The notes: a model not told the origin generated them from the sequence alone. A stretch of 37,741 nt of DNA from Novosphingobium sp. (GCA_023266625.1 JAHFPT010000035.1:1-37741); one strand, 5' to 3'; shown: positions 23,850 through 32,279, numbered from the stretch's first letter. Program-made: numbers and translations.

Positions 23850-24887
23850 ATGATCAAGCTTGGTTATGACACAGTCTATAGCGGCGCGAAGATGTCGCTG
23901 CCGATCAAGGACATCCAGCTGGCGGAAGAGCTGGGTTTCGATTCGGTCTGGGCCTGCGAAAGCTATGGTTCGGACGCATTCATTCCGCTTGCCTATATTG
24001 CCGCGCATACCAGCCGGATCAGGCTGGGCACCGGGATTGCCCAGCTGGCTGCGCGCACGCCGGCGAACTTCGCCATGGTGATCCAGACGCTGGAGGAACT
24101 GGCCGGGCGCGGCCGAGTGATGGCCGGGCTGGGAGTGTCCGGTCCGCAGATCGTCGAGGGCTGGTATGGCCAGCCCTGGGGCAAGCCCAATGCCCGGCTG
24201 CGGGACTATATTGCAATCGTCAAAAAGATCCTGCGCCGCGAGGGGCCGGTCAGCCACGAAGGCAAGGAAATCTCGCTGCCCTATACCGGTCCGGGTTCGA
24301 TCGGCCTGGGCAAGCCGCTCAAGAGTATCTTGCATGGCAATCCCGATATCCCGATTCTGCTGGGCGCTTCAAAGCCCGCCAATGTCCGCCTTGCCGGCGA
24401 AGTGGGGGATGGCTGGATCGTCATGTATGTCTGGCCCGAGGACATGCAGGCGGAGCTGGAGGTGATCAAGCAGGGCATGGCAAAACGTACTGATGGCAAG
24501 ACGCTCAAGGAGTTCGAGATTGTCACCAACCTGGGCGTCCACATCACCGACGATCTCAAGGCGACCTTTGACCATGTTGCGAAGCACACGGCCCTCTATG
24601 TCGGCGGCATGGGCGCCAAAGATATGAACTTCCACAAGGATTGCATGATCAACCACGGCTTTGCGGCCGAGGCGGAAAGGATCCAGGAGCTCTATCTCGC
24701 CGGCCACAAGGAGGAGGCGGAGAGAACTGTGCCGCATGAATATCTCGATCTCCAGGGCCTGTTCGGGTCGCCCGAGCGGATCAGGGAGCGCTGGCCGAGA
24801 TGGCGCGATGCGGGCTTCACCACGCTGCGCCTCGCCTATCCCGATGAACGGACGATGCGGTTGATGACCGAGCTTGTCAGATCCTGA
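23850..24887 (+). CDS. Luciferase-like (LLM) flavin- or F420-dependent oxidoreductase
   Basis: 345 residues with the luciferase-family TIM barrel: AEELGFDSVWACESYG, RIRLGTGIAQLAARTP, GLGVSGPQIVEGWYG, ILLGASKPANVRLAGEVGDG. The overall pattern resembles the F420-dependent LLM group common in mycobacteria, including a member in the cholesterol-catabolism gene region there (from memory, not checked). F420 dependence cannot be shown here, as no F420 genes are in the window; an FMN-dependent monooxygenase is the alternative. Start 23850 follows AGAAGGA. It is the first gene of a two-gene operon with the acyl-CoA ligase (21 bases apart), under operator 4. Confidence 0.85.
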   Translation: MIKLGYDTVYSGAKMSLPIKDIQLAEELGFDSVWACESYGSDAFIPLAYIAAHTSRIRLGTGIAQLAARTPANFAMVIQTLEELAGRGRVMAGLGVSGPQIVEGWYGQPWGKPNARLRDYIAIVKKILRREGPVSHEGKEISLPYTGPGSIGLGKPLKSILHGNPDIPILLGASKPANVRLAGEVGDGWIVMYVWPEDMQAELEVIKQGMAKRTDGKTLKEFEIVTNLGVHITDDLKATFDHVAKHTALYVGGMGAKDMNFHKDCMINHGFAAEAERIQELYLAGHKEEAERTVPHEYLDLQGLFGSPERIRERWPRWRDAGFTTLRLAYPDERTMRLMTELVRS

Positions 24888-24908
24888 CCCCAGGCAGAGA
24901 GAGAATCC

Positions 24909-26468
24909 ATGGCCAACAAAAGTCAGACAGGCCCAACAAACACTTCGATCCTGATGCGGACAATCCGGCGCTATGCGGACCGTCCGGTGATTACGTCGGC
25001 AGATCAAGTCATCTCATACCGCCAGTTGGGCGACTATATTGCGCGTGCGCAGGTCGTGCTCAGCTCCCTTGGCATTGCCAGCGACGCCTTTACCGCGATG
25101 CTTGGCCGCAATGGCGCGGGGATCTGGATGGTCGGGCAGGCTGTCCAGGCACTGGGGGGGCGCATGTGCAATCTCCACCCGATGGGCTCGCTGCAGGATC
25201 ACCTCGGCGTCATCGACCGTTGCGGTGCGCGCTGCCTGATCGTCGATCCCGCCAGCTACGGCGAAAGAGGAGCAGAAATCGCCGCAGCACGCCCTGACCT
25301 CAAGCTCTACTCGCTCGGCCCGTCCGGCTTTGCCCCCGACCTTCAGGTAATGATAGCCGCTGTGGGCAGCGCCAGCATGAAGGACCTCAGCGATCCTTTC
25401 GGAATCATGGTGTGTACTTTCACCGGCGGAACCACCGGCGAGCCGAAGATGATCATCGCCAGCCACCGGCGCTTTGCCGCAGGCAATCTTGCGTTCAGCG
25501 CGAATTTCGAACTGGCGCCGGTTCCGCGCGTGCTGGCAACCGGGCCAATCACGCATGTGACCGCGTCGCTCCTGTTTCCGACCTTCATGCGCGGAGGCAG
25601 TGTCCACATGCTCTCGGGATTCAACCCCGAGGAAGTGGTCAGGACGGTCGAGAAGGAGCGGATCAACACCACCCTGATGGTGCCGACCATGATCTATACC
25701 CTGCTGGATTCACCGTCGTTGAAGAACGCCGACATGTCCAGCCTGGACATGGTGCTCTACAGCGCCTCGCCGATGTCACCCTCGCGACTGGGCGAGGCGG
25801 TGGACCGGCTGGGGCCGGTGTTCGCGCAGCTTTATGCTCAGTCCGAGATCGGCCCGATCACCTACATGCCCAAGGCCGATCACGATCCGAACCGGCCCGA
25901 GCGCTTCGGTGCTTGCGGATTTCCGGTGGCGGAATGCGAAGTGCGCCTGCTCGACGAGGCGGGGAACGAGGTTCCGGTCGGAGTGGCGGGAGAAATATGC
26001 GCACGCGCACCCTATGCCTTCGAAGGTTACCACGGCAATGATGAGGCCACAGCCGAAGCCCTGCGGGATGGCTGGGTCCATACCGGAGATATCGCGCGGA
26101 TGGACGAGGAGGGGCGGCTGTTCATCGTCGACCGCAAGAAGGACATGATCGTCAGCGGCGGATTCAACATCTTTCCGCGCGAAGTGGAGGATGTGATCGC
26201 CACGTTAAGCGAAGTGTCCTCCTGCGCAATTATCGGCGAACCGCACCACCACTGGGGCGAGGCTGTCTGCGCCTATGTCGTGCTGAAACCCGGAGCCAGC
26301 CTTTCCGCCGAGGCCGTGATGCAGCGGGTGAAGGAGGTCAAGGGCTCGGTCCATGCCCCCAAGGAAGTCCGCTTCGTCGATGCGCTGCCGCTGACCCCCG
26401 CGGGCAAGATCGACAAGAAACCGCTGCGTGCAAAGGCCTGGTCCAGCGCGGACCGGATGGTCAATTAG
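24909..26468 (+). CDS. Acyl-CoA/carboxylate-CoA ligase (AMP-binding)
   Basis: 519 residues of the ANL superfamily. The phosphate-binding loop FTGGTTGEPK (171-180), the YAQSEIG block, WVHTGDIARMDEEG, VDRKKDMIVSGGFNIFPREV and the C-terminal GKIDKK with the adenylation lysine Lys500 are all present and intact. It activates a carboxylic acid as acyl-AMP and transfers it to CoA, the likely entry step to the beta-oxidation-type genes at 30316-37741. Start 24909 follows AGAGAGA. It ends 48 bases before the convergent gntR gene. Confidence 0.92.
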   Translation: MANKSQTGPTNTSILMRTIRRYADRPVITSADQVISYRQLGDYIARAQVVLSSLGIASDAFTAMLGRNGAGIWMVGQAVQALGGRMCNLHPMGSLQDHLGVIDRCGARCLIVDPASYGERGAEIAAARPDLKLYSLGPSGFAPDLQVMIAAVGSASMKDLSDPFGIMVCTFTGGTTGEPKMIIASHRRFAAGNLAFSANFELAPVPRVLATGPITHVTASLLFPTFMRGGSVHMLSGFNPEEVVRTVEKERINTTLMVPTMIYTLLDSPSLKNADMSSLDMVLYSASPMSPSRLGEAVDRLGPVFAQLYAQSEIGPITYMPKADHDPNRPERFGACGFPVAECEVRLLDEAGNEVPVGVAGEICARAPYAFEGYHGNDEATAEALRDGWVHTGDIARMDEEGRLFIVDRKKDMIVSGGFNIFPREVEDVIATLSEVSSCAIIGEPHHHWGEAVCAYVVLKPGASLSAEAVMQRVKEVKGSVHAPKEVRFVDALPLTPAGKIDKKPLRAKAWSSADRMVN

Positions 26469-26476
26469 GGCACTTT

Positions 26477-26506
26477 CCGTTCCTGATCGACCCGTTCCTG
26501 ATCGAC
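26477..26506. repeat. Perfect 15-bp tandem duplication between ligase and gntR
   Basis: CCGTTCCTGATCGAC occurs twice in direct succession (26477-26491 and 26492-26506) in the short convergent junction. No function is evident; it looks like a recent duplication or slippage product. Confidence 0.75.
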
Positions 26507-26516
26507 GCTGAACCGG

Positions 26517-27302
26517 TCAAGCTGCCCCGACGGTTTCCGCGCCGTTCGCGTGCCGGGCTCGCAGCATATCGATCCCCGTTACCGACTGGCTGGCTTCGGG
26601 CTCGCTCTCGAGCACACGTTTCATTGCCGTCAGCGATACCTCCGCGTGTTCGCGCGCAATTGCCTCGGCGCGTGCGCTTTCGTGGTTTTCAATCGCTTCG
26701 AGCAGGCTGCGATGATGTTGTTGTGAGAGGAACATCACCTCGCGCAGGTCGCCGATTTCGCGCTGGGCCATCACGAAGGCGTTGGGTGAGGCAAAGGGCA
26801 GGGCGCAGACGTTGTTGAGCGTGCGCTGCACGACAAAACTGTCGGCCATCTGGATGAGACTTTCGTGAAAGCGGCGATTGACATCAAGATAGGCCTCCAC
26901 ATTGGTGCGCGTGATGCGCTTGGCACGCAGCAGCTTGTCCAGTTCCGTGATGCATTTGCGCGCTTCCATAAGCGGTTCTTGCGGCAGGACCTTGCTTTCC
27001 GCCGCAATTCTTACAGCCATTCCCTCAACAGTACCCCGCATACGAATAGCGTCGCGAATTTCCTTTGCCGCGAATGCCCGCACCGAATAACCACCGCGAA
27101 TCTTTTCGACCAGGCCTTCATCGGAAAGTCGATCGAGCGCGTAACGGATGGGAGTTCGAGAGATTTTGAGCCGTTCTACCAGCGACAGCTCCAGCAGACG
27201 ATCCCCTGCTTCCAAATCGCCGCTCAGGATCGCATCACGAAGACTGATCAGCGCCTTGTTGCCGAGTTCCTGCTGTCTCATCTTTTGCCTTGTCCGATCC
27301 AT
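26517..27302 (-). CDS. GntR-family regulator, FCD domain; probable master regulator of the catabolic cluster
   Basis: About 261 residues from ATG 27302. ATG 27281 (MRQQELGNK) is a good alternative, with AAGG 6 bases upstream; ATG 27353 would run through the operator. N-terminal winged helix: LRDAILSGDLEAGDRL, then the recognition region ISRTPIRYALDRLSDEGLV. The C-terminal FCD ligand domain keeps likely metal-site residues in NRRFHESL, QHHRSLLEAI and REHAEVSL. FCD regulators of the FadR type usually repress and release DNA on binding an acid or acyl-CoA. Operator 5 lies just upstream of its own gene, suggesting autoregulation, and eight more copies lie at the other promoters of the cluster. 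Confidence 0.9.
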   Translation of the reverse strand: MDRTRQKMRQQELGNKALISLRDAILSGDLEAGDRLLELSLVERLKISRTPIRYALDRLSDEGLVEKIRGGYSVRAFAAKEIRDAIRMRGTVEGMAVRIAAESKVLPQEPLMEARKCITELDKLLRAKRITRTNVEAYLDVNRRFHESLIQMADSFVVQRTLNNVCALPFASPNAFVMAQREIGDLREVMFLSQQHHRSLLEAIENHESARAEAIAREHAEVSLTAMKRVLESEPEASQSVTGIDMLRARHANGAETVGAA

Positions 27303-27320
27303 ATCTCGGAGGAAATCCTG

Positions 27321-27338
27321 CCATAGCATACAATGCAT
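27321..27338. promoter_or_regulatory. Operator 5 of the GntR regulon (gntR own promoter)
   Basis: On the minus strand it reads ATGCATTGTATGCTATGG, with core TTGTATGC. It is the least symmetric of the nine sites, fitting weaker autoregulation. Confidence 0.6.
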
Positions 27339-27497
27339 ATGAGCCAGATTCAAGTTGCCTCTGGGCCGACCGCCATTTCCCGTGAAGGCAGGTTCGCCAT
27401 GCTCACAAGGATTTGCAGGCCGTATTGACCGGTTTCACGCGCTCTCCGGCCCCTGCGACGGCCATGCATTTCGTCAGAATTGATATTGCCCTCGGAT

Positions 27498-27519
27498 CAT
27501 TCTTTGTATACTAAAATAG
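27498..27519. promoter_or_regulatory. Operator 6 of the GntR regulon (SDR-Rieske-ferredoxin operon)
   Basis: CATTCTTTGTATACTAAAATAG: the left arm matches the consensus fully and TATACT would make a good -10 hexamer. It is about 77 bases upstream of the SDR start. Confidence 0.8.
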
Positions 27520-27595
27520 CCATGGCGGCGGCAGAGGCTCTGACGGAAGTGGTTCGGTCTGGCAAATGCACGGCGCTGCCAGAGAAGGAAGAGAC

Positions 27596-28366
27596 ATGAG
27601 TGCCAGCCTGTCAGGCAAAGTCATCCTGTGCGCGGGCAGCGCCACCGGCATTGGCGCGGAATGCGTCCTGCGTATGGCGGCCGAAGGCGCGCATCTGGTG
27701 GTTGGCGACCTCAATCTCGATGCCGCTCAGTCCCTGGTCGACAAGATCGAAGGACTTCCGGGCGAGGGCCATGCGGTGCAGTTCGACATCTCCGATCCCG
27801 ACTCAGTGAAGGGTCTCGTTGAGAGCGGAGTGCGCCATTTCGGCGGGCTTGATGGCATGCACATCAATGCGACCGACCGGTTGCGCAACCGCGAGGATTT
27901 CGACCTGCTTTCAACCGAGCTCGATGTGTTCGACCGGGTGCTTCTGGTGAGCCTGCGTGGCCATCTGCTCTGCGCGCGTGCCGGTTTGCCCGAAATGCTG
28001 AAGCGCGGCGGCGGATCGATTGTGTTCACATCATCCGATTCCGGCAAGACTCCGGCCAACGTCCGGATGTCCTATTCCATTGCCAAGGCAGGTCTGAATG
28101 CGCTGATGCGCCACGTCGCCTTCCGTTATGGACGCGAAGGCATCCGCGCCAACTGCGTCAGTCCGGGACTGGTCTTTACCGACGCGATGATCGGTAACAC
28201 AACCGAGGAAGAGCGTCAGCAACTGGCCGCAGGCGTACCGAGCACCCGTCCCGGTACGCCGGAGGACATCGCGGGCGTGGTCGCATTCCTGATGTCGCAG
28301 GATGCCCGCTACATCAACGGCCAGGCGATCAGCGTCAACGGCGGCAAGGTTATGGCGATCGGTTGA
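27596..28366 (+). CDS. Short-chain dehydrogenase/reductase, probably NAD-dependent
   Basis: 256 residues from ATG 27596, after AGAAGGAAG. Glycine motif GSATGIG (14-20), active-site Tyr160 and Lys164 (YSIAK), Ser147 region FTSSDSG. Asp38 at the end of the second strand (VVGDLN) favours NAD(H) over NADP(H). The C-terminal ARYINGQAISVNGG block is typical of classical SDRs. It is the first gene of the SDR-Rieske-ferredoxin operon, so it may dehydrogenate the alcohol or diol made by the Rieske enzyme; that link is inference. Confidence 0.9.
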   Translation: MSASLSGKVILCAGSATGIGAECVLRMAAEGAHLVVGDLNLDAAQSLVDKIEGLPGEGHAVQFDISDPDSVKGLVESGVRHFGGLDGMHINATDRLRNREDFDLLSTELDVFDRVLLVSLRGHLLCARAGLPEMLKRGGGSIVFTSSDSGKTPANVRMSYSIAKAGLNALMRHVAFRYGREGIRANCVSPGLVFTDAMIGNTTEEERQQLAAGVPSTRPGTPEDIAGVVAFLMSQDARYINGQAISVNGGKVMAIG

Positions 28367-28439
28367 GCGGCGGCGGGGCGCTGTTTGCGAATATCTAGCA
28401 GTGACGCGGGAAACCGCCGACAGAAGGTGCAGGAGCAGC

Positions 28440-29810
28440 ATGGATTCAAAGTTGAACAGCAGCTCTCAGCAGGAGGAAGCGGAGCCACCGGCGATCCGGC
28501 CGGATTTCATTCCGGCATCGAGCTGGCTGAATCCCGACAATGTCCGGCTCGAACAGGAGCGGCTTTGGCCGCGCGTCTGGCAGATGGCCTGCCGCGAGGA
28601 AGAGCTGCTGACAGTTGGCGCCTTCGTCAATTACGAGATTCTCGATGATTCGATCCTGATCGTGCGCAGCGGACCGGGCGAGGACGATCTTGTCGCCTAT
28701 TACAACGTGTGCCAGCACCGGGGCCGCAAGTTGCGGGTCGAGAAGAAGGGCCAGCTGGGCCGGACGATCTCGTGCCGTTTTCACGGCTGGCAATGGACGA
28801 TCGACGGCAAAATCGCCCATGTCCACCAACGCGAAAACTGGCAGGGTTGCCCCGAATTCACCGATGAAGCTATTGCCTTGCCGCAAGTGAAGCTGGCGCG
28901 CTGGGGCGGCTGGATATGGATTCATCAGGGTGAGGATCCGCAGCCGCTGGAAGAGTGGCTGGGTGAAGCCGGGCGTTTGCTGGGACCCTTCGACATGCGC
29001 TCGATGCGCGCGCGCTGGTGGAAGACCATCGCCGCGCCGGTGAACTGGCGCGTGGTTTGCGAGGCGTTCAACGAAGGCTACCACGTCTGGTCGACCCATT
29101 CGATGGGCGTGAACTATCGTTCGACCGGAACGCTGTCGGTCTCGTTCGGAGACCATTCGATGTTCCGCGGCACCGTCGCCGGGCGCCTGCTGTCGGAATA
29201 CAAGACCGATGACGGCAGCTGGAAAATGGCGGAAAGCGTCCCCGAATATCTGTGGGCAGTCGAGCGTCATACCTACCGCTCGCTAGGCGCGATGACGCTG
29301 GAGCCGACAATGGCGGCTGCGGAGCGGGTGAAGGCTCTGCCGCCCGATACGCCGGCGATGGATGTCGTTGCGGCGATGTGGGCCTATCAGCAGGAGGAAT
29401 TCGCCAATCGCGGGCTGAAATGGCCCGAGGGCCTAACGCGCGAAGTCATCGCCGCCGCCGGGACCGATTGGCACATCTTTCCCAATGCGGTCGTTCTGCC
29501 GACGGTCGACGGCGCCTTGTGGTACCGGATGCGCCCCAATGGCCCTGACCCCGACAGCTGCGTCTTCGACATCTGGTCCTTTGCACATGTGCCCCCGGGC
29601 GAGGAACGCGGCATGCCGGAGCAGGAGGTTTTTCAAGGCTTCCAGGAATTCATTGGCCAATGCCCCTTCCTTGAGGAGGATTTTCTCAATCTGACCGCAG
29701 TGAACGAGGGCATGAAGTCCCGGGGCTGGAAAGGTGCCCGCACCAATCCCGTGCAGGAAGTCTCGATCACCACCTTCCACAAGGCCCTTGCGCGCTTTCT
29801 TGGCGAGTAA
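28440..29810 (+). CDS. Rieske non-heme iron oxygenase, alpha subunit type, with Glu at the bridging position
   Basis: 456 residues from ATG 28440, with AGGAG just upstream. Rieske cluster ligands are Cys91, His93, Cys112 and His115 (CQHRG and CRFHGW). The mononuclear iron site reads NEGYHVWSTH (211-220) with His215 and His220; Asp377 in FDIWS is a candidate third ligand. Glu212 sits where dioxygenases have the bridging Asp, three residues before the first His. No beta subunit or reductase gene is adjacent; a ferredoxin gene follows after 28 bases. It should insert oxygen into a ring or C-H bond, or oxidise next to a heteroatom. Carnitine- and betaine-type oxygenases share the Glu, so mono-oxygenation is possible. 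Confidence 0.92.
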   Translation: MDSKLNSSSQQEEAEPPAIRPDFIPASSWLNPDNVRLEQERLWPRVWQMACREEELLTVGAFVNYEILDDSILIVRSGPGEDDLVAYYNVCQHRGRKLRVEKKGQLGRTISCRFHGWQWTIDGKIAHVHQRENWQGCPEFTDEAIALPQVKLARWGGWIWIHQGEDPQPLEEWLGEAGRLLGPFDMRSMRARWWKTIAAPVNWRVVCEAFNEGYHVWSTHSMGVNYRSTGTLSVSFGDHSMFRGTVAGRLLSEYKTDDGSWKMAESVPEYLWAVERHTYRSLGAMTLEPTMAAAERVKALPPDTPAMDVVAAMWAYQQEEFANRGLKWPEGLTREVIAAAGTDWHIFPNAVVLPTVDGALWYRMRPNGPDPDSCVFDIWSFAHVPPGEERGMPEQEVFQGFQEFIGQCPFLEEDFLNLTAVNEGMKSRGWKGARTNPVQEVSITTFHKALARFLGE

Positions 29811-29838
29811 AGGGATGGTCCGACCGGAGGCAGCAGCT

Positions 29839-30156
29839 GTGCCGCAATTCATTGTCCAGACCCCGGACGGCAAGGAACATCGCGTCGATGCCATTGCCGG
29901 CCTGTCGGTGATGGAAGCGATCAAGGAACATGGGGTCGAGGAACTGCTCGCGATCTGCGGCGGATGTTGTTCGTGCGCCACCTGCCACGTCTTCGTCGAC
30001 CCGTCATTTGCGGCGCTGTTTCCACCGATGGGCGACGAGGAAGCACAATTGCTCAATGACTCTGGTTTGCAGACGCCAGCATCGCGCCTGTCATGCCAGC
30101 TCCCCGTGCTGGCAGGGCTTGAAGGGGCACGTTTCAGGATTGCTCCAGCGGGTTGA
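29839..30156 (+). CDS. [2Fe-2S] ferredoxin (adrenodoxin/putidaredoxin type)
   Basis: 105 residues from GTG 29839, chosen because GGAGG lies 8 bases upstream and ferredoxins of this group begin PQFIV; an upstream ATG at 29815 lacks such a site. Cluster ligands are Cys40, Cys46, Cys49 and Cys86, spaced C-x5-C-x2-C-x36-C. Cys43 and Cys44 are extra cysteines near the cluster. This ferredoxin type usually feeds cytochrome P450s, so it may serve the P450 at 33539 as well as the Rieske enzyme next to it. No ferredoxin reductase is in the window. Confidence 0.92.
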   Translation: MPQFIVQTPDGKEHRVDAIAGLSVMEAIKEHGVEELLAICGGCCSCATCHVFVDPSFAALFPPMGDEEAQLLNDSGLQTPASRLSCQLPVLAGLEGARFRIAPAG

Positions 30157-30236
30157 TCCGCGTCACGGCGCTGCTGATCCTCTCGCTGGGGTGTTATCCG
30201 GGTTTCGCCCAGGCGGCAGTCAGCGACGCTCCTTGA
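30153..30236 (+). pseudogene. Possible remnant: signal-peptide-like 27-codon frame after ferredoxin
   Basis: A TTG overlapping the ferredoxin stop (TTGA) opens a frame reading LIRVTALLILSLGCYP then GFAQAAVSDAP and TGA. Charge, hydrophobic core and a FAQA cleavage-like site look like the start of an exported protein cut short. It has no strong ribosome site and could be chance. Confidence 0.35.
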
Positions 30237-30315
30237 CGTTCGTGCCCTGGCTCTGCTGTGCGACCCAGCCGGCGCCCGACCGCCGATGTGCCGACCCCGG
30301 TGATGCAAGCCAACT

Positions 30316-31110
30316 TCATTCGCCCAACCAGACAGGCTGGCGCTTCTCCACGAAGGCGCGTGGGCCTTCTTTCGAATCCTTGCTGGCGAAGACCCGCTTC
30401 ATGGCCACTTCGCTGAGCGCCTGGAGTTCGTCTTCGTTCAAATCCTGGCACAGACGGGCGATGCCGAGACTCTCCTGGACCGAGAGCGGTGCATTGGCGA
30501 CGATGGACCGGGCGAGGGCGATCGCCTCGCCCAGCGCGCTGCCGGGTTCGGTCAGCCGGTTGACCAGACCGAATCCATAGGCGCGGCCGGCATCGAGCGG
30601 ATCGCCGGTCGCAACAAGTTCCAAGCCGATGTTCCGGGGCAGGCGGCGCGGCAAACGGTAGACGCCCCGTGCGCCGGCAAACAGGCCCCGCTTGACTTCG
30701 GGCAGGCCGAATTTCGCGGCCCGCGAGGCGACTATCATGTCGCAGGACATAACGATTTCGCAGCCGCCGGCGAGAGCGGCACCTTCCACTACTGCGATCC
30801 AGGGCTTGATTCGGGGCGCATCGACGAAACCGGCGAACCCGCCGCGTTCGGTTGTAACCTCAAGCCCTTTTCCGGCGGCGATCGCGGCGAGGTCAGCGCC
30901 CGCGCAGAACGCCTTGTACTGGGATGAAGTGAGGATTGCAGCCCGGATTTCGCGGGTTTCCTCAACCCGCGCGACCGCCGCCTCGAGCGCCTGGGCAACC
31001 GCGCCATTGACGGCGTTGAGCGCTTCGGGCCGGTTCAGCGTGACCAGGGCGATGGTGTCGTCGATCACTTCGAAAAGAACGACATCGCTGGCGGCATCGG
31101 GCTGTGTCAC
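30316..31110 (-). CDS. Enoyl-CoA hydratase/isomerase (crotonase) 1
   Basis: 264 residues from GTG 31110, which has GGGAG at 8-base spacing; GTG 31125 would add five residues. The oxyanion-hole and acid/base region is canonical: AFCAGADL, AGGCEIVMSCD with Glu118 and FGLPEVKRG with Glu138. Both catalytic glutamates of classical hydratases are therefore present, so true 2-enoyl-CoA hydration is likely. Single-gene leftward unit under operator 7, with TTGACA at 31184-31189 as its -35. Confidence 0.92.
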   Translation of the reverse strand: MTQPDAASDVVLFEVIDDTIALVTLNRPEALNAVNGAVAQALEAAVARVEETREIRAAILTSSQYKAFCAGADLAAIAAGKGLEVTTERGGFAGFVDAPRIKPWIAVVEGAALAGGCEIVMSCDMIVASRAAKFGLPEVKRGLFAGARGVYRLPRRLPRNIGLELVATGDPLDAGRAYGFGLVNRLTEPGSALGEAIALARSIVANAPLSVQESLGIARLCQDLNEDELQALSEVAMKRVFASKDSKEGPRAFVEKRQPVWLGE

Positions 31111-31160
31111 GCGTGCGTCTCCCACTGGTGGGCGGAACCGCCGCCCGGGTTGCCGCCAAA

Positions 31161-31178
31161 GCTATGTATACATAAAAC
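31161..31178. promoter_or_regulatory. Operator 7 of the GntR regulon (crotonase 1 promoter)
   Basis: GCTATGTATACATAAAAC contains the perfect 12-bp palindrome TATGTATACATA (31163-31174). It lies 9 bases from TTGACA (31184-31189, minus strand) and so covers the -10 region of crotonase 1. Confidence 0.82.
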
Positions 31179-31220
31179 CGTACTGTCAATCGCCTCGTCG
31201 GCATGGCGCGGCGAGGTGAT

Positions 31221-31238
31221 TTATTGTATACATAGATT
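31221..31238. promoter_or_regulatory. Operator 8 of the GntR regulon (thiolase-P450 operon)
   Basis: TTATTGTATACATAGATT, core TTGTATACAT, 68 bases upstream of the 55-residue gene that opens the rightward operon. Confidence 0.8.
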
Positions 31239-31305
31239 GCGGACTGATATAACAGAGCCTATCGAAGCTTTCACTGTTGCGGCGATTGTGCGGAAGGAAG
31301 GGCGC

Positions 31306-31473
31306 ATGGAAATGGACGATCTGATCCTGGTCAGCGTGGGCGCGCTGCGCGAGCAGGCGCGTGAAGCCGGGGTCGATCTGGCACCAAAGAAACTGGGCAG
31401 TGCGCTCAGGCCACTGGAAGAGGGCGAGCAGCGCGTTGTCACCTCCGGCGACATTATGAAGATCTTCGCCTGA
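31306..31473 (+). CDS. Small unknown protein (55 aa) coupled to crotonase 2
   Basis: It starts MEMDDLILVSVGALREQARE and ends SGDIMKIFA. ATG 31306 follows GGAAGGAAGGG, a strong ribosome site, and its TGA overlaps the next gene's ATG (TGATG), so it is translated and coupled. It is first in the operon with crotonase 2, thiolase and P450 under operator 8. It is soluble, charged, with a probable amphipathic helix (about 12-25) and no cysteines or metal motif. I do not recognise the family. It could be a small subunit or assembly partner of a neighbouring enzyme, but nothing in the sequence proves this. Confidence 0.75.
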   Translation: MEMDDLILVSVGALREQAREAGVDLAPKKLGSALRPLEEGEQRVVTSGDIMKIFA

Positions 31474-32279
31474 TGAGTGACGGCGACCTGTTGATTGAGG
31501 AAGTTGGTTCGATCCTGCGGGTGACACTGAACCGGCCAGAAAAGCTCAACGCGCTCAATCGCGGCATCATGGAGGGCCTGCACGAAGCCGTCGGGCGTTA
31601 TGCAGCGCGCGACGATTTGCGAGTGTTCCTGATCACCGCGCGCGGGCGCTATTTCTGTGCCGGGGCGGAACTGGGCGGCGGCGGCATGCCGGGTCCGCTC
31701 AACGACGGCAGCTCGGCCATGCGCCAGTGGTATCGCAGCGGGGTGATGGGCTATGGCATGCATCCCCTCTATGACGAGATGGAGGCACTCGAGAAGCCGT
31801 TCGTGGTCGCCCATCAGGCACCATGCGTCGGCGGCGGCCTTGAGCTGTCCCTGTCATGCGACTTCCGCCTGGCGGCCCGCAGCGCCCGCTATTCGCTGCC
31901 TGAAGCCAAGCTTGGCAGCATTCCCGCCTCGGGCGGGGTGAGCCGGCTCACGCGGCTGGTCGGGCCGCAATGGGCGAAATGGATGATCATGGGCGAGCAG
32001 CAGATCGATGCCGAACGTGCGCTTGCCATTGGCCTCGTCCAGAACGTCTATCCCGACGAGAGCTTCGAGGAAGACGTCATGGCCTTCTGCGAGACGCTGG
32101 CGGGGCAGCCGCCGGAAATGATGGCGATGGCCAAACTCACCATCGACCTTTGCACCGATCTCACACCGGGACGGGCGCGGACGGTCGAACGGCTGGGGCA
32201 AAGCGTGCTGGGCACCGGCGCTGAGGCGCGGGGCCTGATGGAAAGCTGGCGCGCGCGGTTCAGCAAGGCGGCCAAGTGA
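31473..32279 (+). CDS. Enoyl-CoA hydratase/isomerase (crotonase) 2
   Basis: 268 residues. Crotonase blocks: TLNRPEKLNALN, YFCAGAELG, VGGGLELSLSCD with Glu124, SLPEAKLGSIPASGG with Glu144. Both hydratase glutamates are kept. ATG 31473 overlaps the stop of the 55-residue gene and there is no separate strong ribosome site, so translation depends on the upstream gene. The thiolase gene begins 20 bases after its stop. A hydration step before thiolysis fits the order. Confidence 0.92.
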   Translation: MSDGDLLIEEVGSILRVTLNRPEKLNALNRGIMEGLHEAVGRYAARDDLRVFLITARGRYFCAGAELGGGGMPGPLNDGSSAMRQWYRSGVMGYGMHPLYDEMEALEKPFVVAHQAPCVGGGLELSLSCDFRLAARSARYSLPEAKLGSIPASGGVSRLTRLVGPQWAKWMIMGEQQIDAERALAIGLVQNVYPDESFEEDVMAFCETLAGQPPEMMAMAKLTIDLCTDLTPGRARTVERLGQSVLGTGAEARGLMESWRARFSKAAK

